Positions 54,208 through 64,000 of a DNA stretch of 64,000 nucleotides are shown here, one piece after another. The notes beneath the pieces are model-generated. The model did no database searches. It was not told where the DNA came from and was given only the letters and a program-made list of their open reading frames with translations. The DNA is from Penelope pileata (taxonomy: Eukaryota; Chordata; Aves; Galliformes; Cracidae). A program made the position numbers and the translations under genes. The first letter of the stretch is position 1. Each line of letters opens with the position of its first letter. The stretch spans positions 501,346 through 565,345 of the forward strand of contig WBMW01000147.1 of NCBI GenBank assembly GCA_013396635.1, written 5' to 3'.

Positions 54208-54738
54208 CACGAGAGCTGCTCCAGGAGTAATGCCTCCTATTATGCTGGCCCATGACATCAGAGGCAGATGTTGGTGGTACAGCAGCAGAGGATGAACCTG
54301 CCCACCAATATCCCGTTCCATGTTATTGCTGTGTGACAGATGGCAGCAGAGGGGCACTCTGACACAATGGTGTCTGACATGGAAGTATAGGTGAGGCAAA
54401 GGTGTGGCACTGAATTCCTCCATGCAGAACAAATGATACCCATTGACACTTGCTGAATGTTTCTTGAGACCAAACAGTGGATGTGAGCACAGTGAGGGGG
54501 TGGGTGGTGTGTTTCAGCAGTGGTGACAGCAGTCACCTCCTCTGGTGCAGATTTTTATGAGTGCAGCATGCAGGCTCTCATTCATAGCTGACAAAAATGC
54601 CTAGCTACTGGTAGTGACTATGTTGAAAAACAGTGTAGCTGAGAATTTGCTCTACCAAATAGTGCTATTGTACTCTTTGTATCTGATGTAGTTTCCAAGG
54701 GAACAAATAGGAGGCACTACTTTTGGAGTGACCTATGT
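54208..54738 (+). mobile_element. Non-autonomous Tc1/mariner element resembling chicken galluhop (Mariner1_GG)
   Basis: The ends form imperfect inverted repeats: left GCTCCAGGAGTAATGCCTCC, and right (reverse complement) CACTCCAAAAGTAGTGCCTCC, both followed by TATT. Between them a diverged transposase N-terminal region is readable on the + strand (fragments CGTEFLHAEQM and TKQWM), interrupted by stops. It is then joined directly to the 3' part (GTGCAGATTTTTATGAGTGC). At about 530 bp, against roughly 1.2-1.3 kb expected for a full mariner, it is internally deleted and cannot encode transposase. Family name is from recall. Confidence 0.85.
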
Positions 54739-57700
54739 ATTCATTCTGCTATGAATGCCTGATCATGCGATGCAATTAAGGGTTCAATAACACTTAGAAG
54801 GCCTTCAAACTCACTTGCCTTAAGCCTATTCCCTATTTAGTAGAGAAAATCATGACTGATCTAGAAGACAAGACATTTCAGCTGAAATACTGGCAGTAAT
54901 TCTAGACCTTGGAATTGAAGGAGCAAGTTCCTCTAAGCCTCTTTTCATCTCCTGGCATTCACAGTTGGCAACTTGAACCCTCAGTTTCCAAGTTAACTCA
55001 AAGTAGTGACACTGCAGTGGTTTAGAATAAAAGCTTAACACAGGCACTTACTGGGCTATGAGGAAAAAGAAAGATGCAGCAATATTAAATGTACTTGGCC
55101 TCAGCCCTGAGCTTTCAGATGTTTGATAAAGTAATAATCAAAATGTATGTCACCTTGTGATCTGTATAAAGTGCTGTTAGCTGCTATGAAATTTTAACCT
55201 TCATAGTTCAGAACAAGTATGGTAGAACATTTGTTTTGGCGTTTTTCTTTTATGTTTGCAGGTGACAAAACAAACCAAAGCAAAAATTTTAAACATTTAT
55301 TTTGGCACACAGGTGGCAGAGTAAATGCCTTGCTCCATGCAGTCCCAGAACACATCCAGAAAGAACACACTCCACTTTCTGAACAAAGCCCTCTTCTCTG
55401 TACTAAGGAAGAAAGCCTGAATAGCATCTCCCTGCAGGAGAACTGCCTCAGCATAGCATACCGATGCACTGTACCATGCCTGCTGAAAAGCCATTCACCT
55501 ACCCTGCCTCACATCCACACAAGCCACTCACGATGTCACTAACCTATCCTTCTCACCCCAGGCACGGCATGCGTCAAAACCAGGGCTGACCAGACCCTAA
55601 ATGCAGGGTGTTCAGATAAGGAGCAGTAACCAAGTCCAGTGCCCCTAGAAATCCCTATGAAGCCTGGGTATCTCTTACCTCTGACTCCTCCAAACTGATC
55701 CTTCAGTGTTATTTTTAAACTGTCCGCATTCTTGTTTTCCTGAGACCATCTCATCCCTACACAGACAGCATACAGATACTCCACTTACCTCAGATTCCAG
55801 TGTTCTGGACTTTCAACCATTGTAGGGCTCTGGAGATTGAGCATCTTTCAGTCTCACCTCAGACCTGCGTGTGTCATTGCAAGGAGCCACAGCGCAGGCA
55901 GCTTCAAGGCCTGCTGCCACAGCTAGAGCCCTCTCTCACTTACCAGCAACATTCCCATTTCTTGTGTAAGACAGGGCTGTGAACTGACATTGTATTAACC
56001 AACAAGCCACATCTGAAACACAAGACGAAATTTATCTCCATGAGCCTAGAATAAAAGTTTGTTCCTTCACTAATATAAAAGGAAGGGGAAAAAGCAGCAG
56101 TGTGACTCCTGACAGTAGGGGTATCAGTATGAACATTCTGCTTCCCAGTTCTTGCACCAGAGAGTTTGATGCTTCCACAAATAGAATTTATCTACAAGTC
56201 TGGCAAGTCACTAGATAGAGATGACATCCACTCTGAAAGTGACCAAAGAATTCTTCCTTAGAGAGCGCAAATGACAGCGCTGATGAACACTAACTATGAT
56301 CATATAGGGCCACTCCCAACATCTTACTGTAGGTGCTGCTGGTCTCTCTATCCACCAGAGAAAGACGTGTTCTGGGAGCAGCAGTACTTTCCCCAAAGGA
56401 AACTGCTTATGTCCTATGCTTTAGGACAAGGTGTCACACGCTATCAGAATAGGAGTGTGCAAATGTGTTCAAGTCAGGTCTTTGTTATTAATCTGACATT
56501 ACTGAACTAGCTGGAAAATAAAAGTTGCATCTTTACAGAAGATGAACTGTTCCTCGAAGTTGCAGAAACTTTTGCCTTCTTCAAGTATAAGAACAGACTC
56601 CTGCTGGAACACACTGAAGTTGCACCACATTAACTTCCCACCTTCAAAGCAGGCATACAATATCTTTAAGACTAGGATCATGGTTTCCTAGAGTCTGCAG
56701 TGCAAGTCTTTGGCTGCTCGTATCATTAGAACCAAAACTTCACACTCTTGCCTCCAATCCACTTCCAGAGAACTACAAAGACACCGCAAAGTAAAGCAAG
56801 CAATTATCACCCTAGGCTGTTGTTTCACTTCAGCCTTCCAAATGCCCACACTCAAAGTGCAATCGGACAATTTCCTCTATTCAGGCATTGATTTAAAGAT
56901 TTAATAAGTCAGAGAAACAGGTTGTACAAGCCAGGCATCCTACACAGACAAAAGAGAACTGCAATGTTATCTGTCATTGTCTTGAAAGCAGGACTTCCAT
57001 CTTTTATTTTTACACAGAGCAGTGAGATACAGAAAAATTGCAAATTCACAAACCCTTACAGACCTCACTATTATTCCCAAGCATCATCTGGGAACAAAGT
57101 CAGAAATAACTGTTTGAATGCTGACCTTTAGGAAAAGGAGCAGAGAACAGATACCAATCTCAGTCTGACTACCACATGAGAACACAATCATTTTCTGCAA
57201 CTTTAAGCTTTACAGTGATTGTATCAACTTCTTTACCATAGCAGCATATAGAATCTCTCCAATTGGTCTGGACAGCACCAGTTTCATTTGCTCCTGACTG
57301 ACAGAATCAGGTGCAGCATGCTTCTCTATTTTAAGGAGAGTTAATACATCAATATGCCATCAATGCAACTGTGCATAGCAAAGTGGAAGATGAGATGTTG
57401 CTGCCGGTCATCCAAAGCAGGCAGCTATTCTCCCTTCTTCACCAGCCAACTCATGCTACTTTCTGCAAGTTAAAAATAATGCTCCAGCAAGCATAGGTCT
57501 TCAAAGAGTGGAATTCATCCATACATAGCTGAGCTTCCTGCTGAGACACACTATTTGGAGAAGGTATCTTCCAAAGGAAAGATTATCCACTCGCAAGATC
57601 ATAAATACATGTATGACAACCTCCAAGCATCAATGCCAGGAATATCAAGGCCCAGGTAGTATTTTATCCTTCATGGTGAGCAGCACTAGTTATAAAAATG

Positions 57701-58799
57701 CTGCTGGTTTAGAGATGTCAGCAATGGAGTATCACAGAGACTGTTGCAATGTGTTAGCCTTATCAGGTTCCTGAACATGAGTAGCTCTAGCCATGCCGCC
57801 TGGAAGCTCACAGCCCACCCAGCTTCCAGCTTGTACAAGGCTATGGAGTATTGACCCAGAAGGTTACGAGCCAATTTTGAAAAGTCAGTTTTATGTATAT
57901 GACCAAAAACTAAGCAAGACAAATGGGTCAGAGGCTTTTACATGCACAATAGCAACTACTTCCTAGTAACATGTTCAACAAGATACAAGCTATGCAGATG
58001 CATTAAAGAATTGCTTTTGTATCAAGGGTTGAACTGGCAGAACTCTAATTAACCCGTAAATATGTGCAAGAAACCAGCTAAAACAAGATAGGAAAATTTT
58101 ATTACTGGTTTTAAATAACTAAGCAGCCTGGATTTGTAAACACTGGTATCAACCTTTCACTCTATCCATAGTCAACAGAAGAGTATATTGGTGGCAATGC
58201 TCCCATTACACTCTGGAAAAGCAATTCCAAAAACAAAGGTGCAGTGACTATCAAAGCAATAAAACAATCATTTTAACATGAACATTGAAATGCTGTCTGT
58301 ACAGAGATAAAAATGTAACAAAGTCCTTCACATGCTTAAGTAAAACTCCTGGTTTTGGACAATAGCTTTCAAAATCATAAGTGATAGCTTATTGCACTTC
58401 AGAAAAAATACAGCATTATGTGCTCCAACAAATCCCACATAGCTTCCTGGAGCCAGAGAACTGATGCAAAAAGCTAACTCAGTATTTGCTAACTCAGGCA
58501 AATGTTCTTGGCTTCACAAAACATACTCCAGGAGCCTACTACTTTCATCTCTTCCAAGAGAAAAGACATTGAGAACTTAAGGATAGAAATAAAGCTACTC
58601 TGTTACTTCTCCATCAATTTTAAGACCTGTAAACAGGTGAGACTTTCAAGGTTCACTTTCTCCAAGCTCTGAAATGGTCTGCTGCTCTGTGAAGTATGTT
58701 AAGCAAAGGTGACAAAACCAGCATGAATGACTGCTTGGTCAAGCAGTTAACCAAGTTAAACTTGGTTTGTTGTTCAGCATGGTGCTACATGATATCCCT

Positions 58800-59030
58800 T
58801 TGGCCAGTCTGAGCCAGCTGTCCTGGTTCTGTACTCTCCCAACTCCTTGTGCATCCCCAGCCCCTCACTGGCAGGGCAGTGTGAGAAGCTGGAACGTCCT
58901 TGGCTTAGTGTAAGCACTGCTGTGCAACAACTACAACAGTGTTATCAATATTATTCTCATCCTAAATCCAAAACATTGTACCATAGCAGCTACTGGGAGG
59001 AAAAACAACTCTATCCCAGCTAAAAATAGG
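58800..59030 (-). mobile_element. ERVL-type LTR fragment
   Basis: On the minus strand the sequence starts TTAGCTGGGATAGAGTTG, continues CCCAGTAGCTGCTATGG and AGCAGTGCTTACACTAAGCC, and reaches AGGACAGCTGGCTCAGAC. This order matches the abundant avian LTR that begins TGTCCCGGTTTTGGCTGGGA. It looks like a solo, incomplete LTR; no internal retroviral genes are visible. Confidence 0.7.
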
Positions 59031-59094
59031 ATAATGAACAAAGTATTCCTGACAAAACTCAAGCAAAAAAACAGAAGAGGTGGAAACACAGCCA

Positions 59095-59745
59095 GGTGAC
59101 CCAGGAAGATGCAAGGCACCGAGTATGCAGGGATGAGGCTAGGAAAGCCAAAGCCCATCCGGAGTTCAATCTGGCAAGGAACATGAGTTACAATGAGGGT
59201 AATAAGGGCTTCCACAGGTGTATCAGTAGCAGAAGGAACAGAAGACAAGGCAAGGTGTGACCTTGCTGCTGAATGGGGCTGGAGATCTGGTGGAAAAGAA
59301 CGTAAAAGAGGCTTAAGTAGTCTAGGTCTTCTTCACTGGTAAGACCTGCCTTGAGGAATCCCACAGATCCCCAAGCTGGGCAGCTGTTGAAGTAACTAAA
59401 TCTGGAAGCTGCTCCCAAACATATGTAGGGTAAGGTGACTGGGATTGTTCACCATGGATTTATGGAGAGGAAGTCATCCCAGACCAGAGGGTATTACTTA
59501 TCAAGCCCTTTGAAACTGCTACCAACACATCCTCATACACAAGCTGGTGAAGTACCAACTAGATCAGCAAACAGTGAAACACGCTACAAGCTGCCTGAAG
59601 TGCTGAGTCCAAAGGGTTATGATGAGCAGCACAAAGTCCAGCTGGAGGCCAGTCACTAGTGGCATACCCCTGGAGTCAACACCGGGACAAATGTTGTTTG
59701 CTATCTGCGCTGCTGACCTGGACAATGGGACAGAGGGTACATACA
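59095..59745 (+). mobile_element. CR1 LINE fragment, internal region
   Basis: The + strand reads GCTGCTGAATGGGGCTGGAG, CTTCACTGGTAAGACCTGCC and GGAATCCCACAGATCCCC. Later it reads GGAGGCCAGTCACTAGTGGC, CATACCCCTGGAGTCAACAC and GACCTGGACAATGGGACAGA. These are the linker and RT region of CR1. The copy is broken by deletions and has no 3' tail. Confidence 0.8.
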
Positions 59746-60658
59746 CATTCACAAAACAAGTAATTCCAGACACTAAGACACTATCTTAAAAAGAAGTCTT
59801 CAAAATTACATCTTTCAAGAGTCCTCTTTTGAAAAAAATTTATTGAAATATTTTTGCATTTGAAAGCTCTTTCAGTATTTGAGGTTATATGGCTACATCT
59901 ATAAACTTTATCATTAAGTAAAGATAAAGTAAATGTGTCCAAGACTGGCCCCAAAGTCAATTAATCAAGCTCCACAGAAGGCCTGGCAGGGGCAGAAAAC
60001 AACCTGCACCTCATGCTTGGTTGCCATGGACTCCTTCCCCAGAGGTAACTCATAATTTAAGGAGACTTAAGTTATCATTGTAGAGGCACACTCTGTAAGA
60101 CCCAGCATACCAGATATATTGAACTGTCAATGTAGGTTCCAAGTAACAAAGTCATGCATATTACATCCTCTTCCCACCCCACTGAAACAATATCACATAA
60201 AAGCTTTGGTCGGCAGGGCTATAAAGCACTAAGACAAAGGAAGATCCCTCTATTAATTACTAACAAAATATAGGCAGCATTTACGAGTGACATAGTTTGA
60301 TTGCGTTACATATTTCAATCACTGTATATCATATCCTAACATGTAATGCAAGAAACAAACTAAAAAAACTGAGCCACATGCAGAAGGCTAGAACCCAACA
60401 GCTCACACAAAGCTCCAGAGATGCATGCCCATTTGGTGCAGGTTGTCGACACTCTTAGCAAAAATGACTGAAAAGCAGCTCATTAGAATGGATACACTTT
60501 ATAGACCATATTTAGCTACAACCACAATTTCAGCTTACAATAACAAACTGGTGGTTCAAGCACTGCCCTTCCAGGACAGCTGAGCCACTGCTTTCAGAGA
60601 TCAGGAACACCAAGAATAAAGTAAGGCAGTACATAGATACTGATCTGCCATCCTCTTT

Positions 60659-60735
60659 GTCCCGGTTTTGGCTCCGATAGAGTTAGTTTTCTTCCTAGTA
60701 GCTGGTATGGTGCTGTGTCTTAGGTAGAATTCTCC
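60659..60735 (+). mobile_element. ERVL-type LTR 5' end fragment
   Basis: It begins TGTCCCGGTTTTGGCTCCGA and continues TAGAGTTAGTTTTCTTCCTA and GTAGCTGGTATGGTGCTGTG, the 5' end of the same LTR type as at 58800-59030 but in the opposite orientation. Similarity is lost after about 75 bp. Confidence 0.7.
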
Positions 60736-63290
60736 CTGCAGCTGACAGGTCTGCTGCTCTGGCCTGGCAGCAGATCCCAGAGCTGGATGTGAGCCTTCAG
60801 TGCCAATTCTTCCCTACTTCAAATAGTAAGGAACAGAAGAGACATAAGCAGAATTGCTGAACAGTATGGTAAGGGTAGAGGACAGGGATAGATGGAACAA
60901 CTGGAATCATCATTTGGTGAAACAGATGCAGGCATGAGACAATGTAGGGCAAGTAGCTAAAAACAGAAAAAGGGAGCAGAGAAGGTTACGGCAGATGAAG
61001 GGCAAGTACAAGAATGTGAAGCAATGTTAAAAACACTCTTGAGCACTGAACTTGTCTTTTAATTACTAAAAAACAAACCTCTTCTAAGTAGGGCTCCAAA
61101 TAGATCAGACTAATGCCATACAACATCAGTGGGGCATGTTTAAGGTGCTATCAAGTGGTTTACTTTTAGATTTGAGGTCCTTTCTCACATTTTACATTCA
61201 GTATTTTTGGTTAAAGCACTATTAAACATCTGAAATCAGGCCTAGGGAGCTGAAGCCTCCCTAAGTTAGCTGGCAAAGGATGGCTAGAATTAAATTCTTA
61301 ATCCCTTGTTTGCTATGAAAACATGTACCATTGCAGGTTTGCCAGCATTCACACAAGTCGACAGTGTCTGCAGAAGAGGGAAGATTGAAGCACTGCTGTA
61401 TATACTGCATGTATCTACTTTGCAAAGAAACTTCATTAATCCCATCTTAGCTTCAGGTTAAGAAGGGAATGATGGTATGTAAATATTCCTGTGATCCTGG
61501 GAAGCAGCCACTCTGCAGAGTAATAGCAAAAGAAGTTACTAGAATTAGCTAAATCTTTATTTGATCTGCTTACAAAGAACACTGACTCCAGCAAGTCCAG
61601 TTAATTATTAGGGAAAAAATTCCAAACACATTTAGCCTTATAACTAGACTCAAAGAGAACATCTACAACAATGTTCTGATCTGGAATGCTGAAGATGCTC
61701 CTATATCTACTGAACAACACAGTACTGTCAGTTTGACTTCTGTTCCACTTCAGCTGCTAGTCAGATCATGCATTCCGGACTGCCTCAAATTAATAATTTC
61801 TTACCAGAAGTTTATATTTAATTCTAAAATAAAACTAAATGCCAAAGGGTAAAGAAGAGTGGCTAAATTCCAAAGCAACATCCCAAATTTAAGTACGTAT
61901 CTTATAATTGCTATCACTGACCAGCTTGCTAATTCTGAGCTACCATACCAAGAGCTGTAGTACTGTACATCCACCCTCACACCCCTCCTTCTGCTCAAGC
62001 TTACTTAGGCAGAAGGAATGCTTCTTGCTATAAACACCTCACTGATCTTCAAGGGAAGACAACTTACTAGCTGCCATGCAGGAAACTATTTATGCTCTTT
62101 CTTAATGATTAATAGACCTATTGCCTCCCCTTTGAACCAGCTCCTCAGACAACTATTTGACCAGAAAAGTCAAAATATTTGCAGAAAAGCAGCAAGTAAA
62201 TGGACTGTTAAACTGTACTACTTCAGTCTACTTCTGTTGTTTTGTTCTTTGCTTGAGTTTACCTATTTCTGAAGGACTAACAGATTTTTCGCAAATTCAT
62301 TTTAAGCAAAATTAATGAAAAGTAACCTACTGTTTTTATTTGCACATTTAACCTCATGTCACAAAAATACAGCTTTTGGGAATGAAGCAAGTCACCCCCG
62401 CTGACTGCAGTTATCAGCACCCAGATAGCCCCAGCAGCCCAGGTCTCCACAACCACTTGGTGCTCAAGCCACAGGCATTAGGATGTGTCCTTCAATAATA
62501 CTGAACACTCTGGCACTCTGATGGTAAAGCTACAGATCTTCCAAGATCTAATGGTCTCAAAGTGCCTCTTTCTTTCAACGAAAGAATTAAAACACTCACT
62601 TGTAGACTACCCAAAACATCAGTTTAACCCCAGAATCAGCACCACTATGGTGAAGCATAACATTTTAGATACAGTAGACAGTTTTATTGCACTAAAAATA
62701 TCATTAAGATGTACACTTTCCTATGCAGTGAGACAATGTATTTTTATATCATGTGCAATACTGAAGCTAGAAGCCTATCTAAAGACATCTGACATCAGTA
62801 TACAAATCAGGCAACTGGAAGTGGTAACATACAAGTTACAAGGGACTTCAGGGTTGGCAGCTTTCCTCCCAGGACCCTAAATGCAACATGAGCACACCAT
62901 GCCAAGGGGGTATTTGCAACTGTACTCCAGCCCAGCTAATATAACTCAAAGCTCTATTAAGGAGCAAGCTGACATGCTTGGACTTCTACCATATTAAGTT
63001 ACCCGACTGAGCACGACTCCCTGGGAACACCCCCACCTCCCCACCCACTGCACCATTCCCTCTGACTTGTACGCTACTTTACACCAAGAACCAGACAAGG
63101 ATTCCACAGATGACAGCTGTTTACTCACCTACAGTAGTTCCAAAATCCTACGGCTTTCTGTCTGCTTTTTCAACCAGCTTACAACTGCACGCAGAGCACA
63201 CTGCAGGCATGAAGCCAACCCTGCTGCTAACCCCACAGAAGCAGTCACCTGCATAGATGGGTGCTTATGTTACACGCTGTCAGAAGGGAG

Positions 63291-63605
63291 AATCACAGAA
63301 TGGCCTGGGTTGGAAACGACCCCAAGGACCACCAAGTTCCAAGCCCCTGCTGCAGGCAGGGCCACCAATTTCCAGATCTGGTACTAGATCAGGTTGCCCA
63401 GGACTCCATCCAACCAGGCCTTGAACACCTCCAGGGATGGGGCATCCACAGCTCTCTGGGCAGCCTGTGCCAGCATCTCACCACTCTCTCAGCGAGGAGC
63501 TTCCCCCTGACACCCAATCTAAGCCTTCCCTCCCTCAGCTTAAAACCATTCCTCCTTGTCCTATCACTGCCTATCCTTGTAAAAAGTTGGTTTCCCTCCT
63601 GAGAA
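63291..63605 (-). mobile_element. CR1 LINE 3' region, relatively well preserved
   Basis: The + strand is the reverse complement of a CR1 3' end: ATCACAGAATGGCCTGGGTT, GGAAACGACCCCAAGGACC, GGTTGCCCAGGACTCCATCC, CACAGCTCTCTGGGCAGCC and TCCTTGTCCTATCACTGCC. It seems less diverged than the intron 6 copies. It lies right beside the CpG island at the window end. Confidence 0.92.
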
Positions 63606-63639
63606 AGGCAGCGTGCTTTCAGCCATTTGTCACACGAAC

Positions 63640-64000
63640 GGCCAGCTCCCCAGGAGAGCAGCACCAGGCTGGATCCTCCCCCACACCTTCACGGAGCAGC
63701 ACCGCTTCCAGAAGAAGGAAGAGTTTGCTCACGCAGCGCTGGGGCAGAAACTCAAACGCAACTTTCAGATTTCGGAAGTTGTTCAGGATGGAAGCTAGTT
63801 GCACAGCCCAGCCTCAGCTTGAGCAATGCCGGGCAGAAAGGCGACGAGGAGCAGCTCTGCCCAGCCCGGCCCCTGCAGCTGGGGAGGAATAGGAGGCTGG
63901 GAAGCCCCACGCCGCTTATGGAGCGCTCTCCCCTTCGGCAGGGGTCTCAAGGACAGCCCGCAGCCGGGCCCAGCAGGCCGCGGGACACCAGCGGGGCCGC
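63640..64000. promoter_or_regulatory. CpG island edge, probable SETD3 promoter region (cut by window end)
   Basis: GC and CpG content rise towards the end (GGCCGCGGGACACC, GCAGCCGGGCC, AGCGGGGCCGC). As the gene lies on the minus strand and its non-coding first exon has not been met, this is where its promoter is expected. In mammals SETD3 lies head-to-head with CCNK, so the island may serve both genes. I see no convincing GTRAGT donor on the minus strand here, so exon 1 itself is probably outside. Confidence 0.5.

Larger units (their letters stand above)
46295..64000 (-). other. SETD3 intron 1 (partial, at least 17.7 kb)
   Basis: From the acceptor before the start-codon exon to the window edge no further SETD3 coding sequence is expected. 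It holds a mariner element, two LTR fragments, two CR1 copies and, at the far end, a CpG island. The stretches 46.3-54.2, 54.8-58.8 and 60.8-63.2 kb contain only short open frames and T- or A-rich tracts (for example near 49289-49323), with nothing I can name. Confidence 0.6.

Noticed and set aside
63389..63892. Overlapping frames of 91-151 codons near the right end
   Set aside because: They cover a CR1 copy and CpG island sequence, where stop codons are rare by composition. No known protein resemblance.
1..64000. CRISPR arrays, operons, phage or bacterial mobile elements
   Set aside because: The sequence is clearly vertebrate nuclear DNA; no regularly spaced repeats or prokaryotic gene organisation occur.

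Overview
This is vertebrate nuclear DNA, almost certainly from a bird. It is AT-rich and intron-rich, with GT-AG splice sites. Repeats are dominated by CR1 LINE fragments (3' ends with the ATTCTATG tail, RT remnants with a FADD motif), plus ERVL-type LTR fragments and a Tc1/mariner element resembling chicken 'galluhop' (Mariner1_GG). The mariner suggests a galliform (chicken, turkey, quail), but that is from recall, not a database search.

One protein-coding gene is clearly supported: SETD3, the actin-histidine N-methyltransferase, on the minus strand. All 12 coding exons can be placed by splice sites, phase and protein similarity. The initiator ATG is at 46287-46285 and the stop (TAG) at 11143-11141. 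The exons join without frameshift into 1782 nt, or 593 residues, against 594 in human. The cofactor and substrate residues I can place (R75, E104, F106, N256, W274, N278, H279, Y313) are all present. The 3'UTR runs from 11140 to about 9040, where an AATAAA is followed by a GT-rich stretch on the minus strand. The non-coding first exon was not found. It probably lies just beyond 64000, because the window ends inside a rising CpG island.

Layout: 1-9039, sequence downstream of SETD3 with no supported gene; 9040-11140, 3'UTR; 11141-23714, exons 13 to 7; 23715-39250, the large intron 6, with an internal CpG island, a possible mini-exon, several CR1 copies and an assembly defect; 39251-46294, exons 6 to 2; 46295-64000, intron 1, with a mariner, LTR fragments, CR1 copies and the edge of the promoter CpG island.

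Items most worth a second look are the unexplained CpG island in intron 6 (24570-25330), an isolated signal-peptide-like exon candidate (26719-26821), in-frame exon 9 with a weak donor and a nearby CR1, and a 361-bp exact duplication around a single N at 34559, which looks like a failed contig merge. I found no RNA genes, CRISPR arrays, bacterial features or novel multi-gene system.
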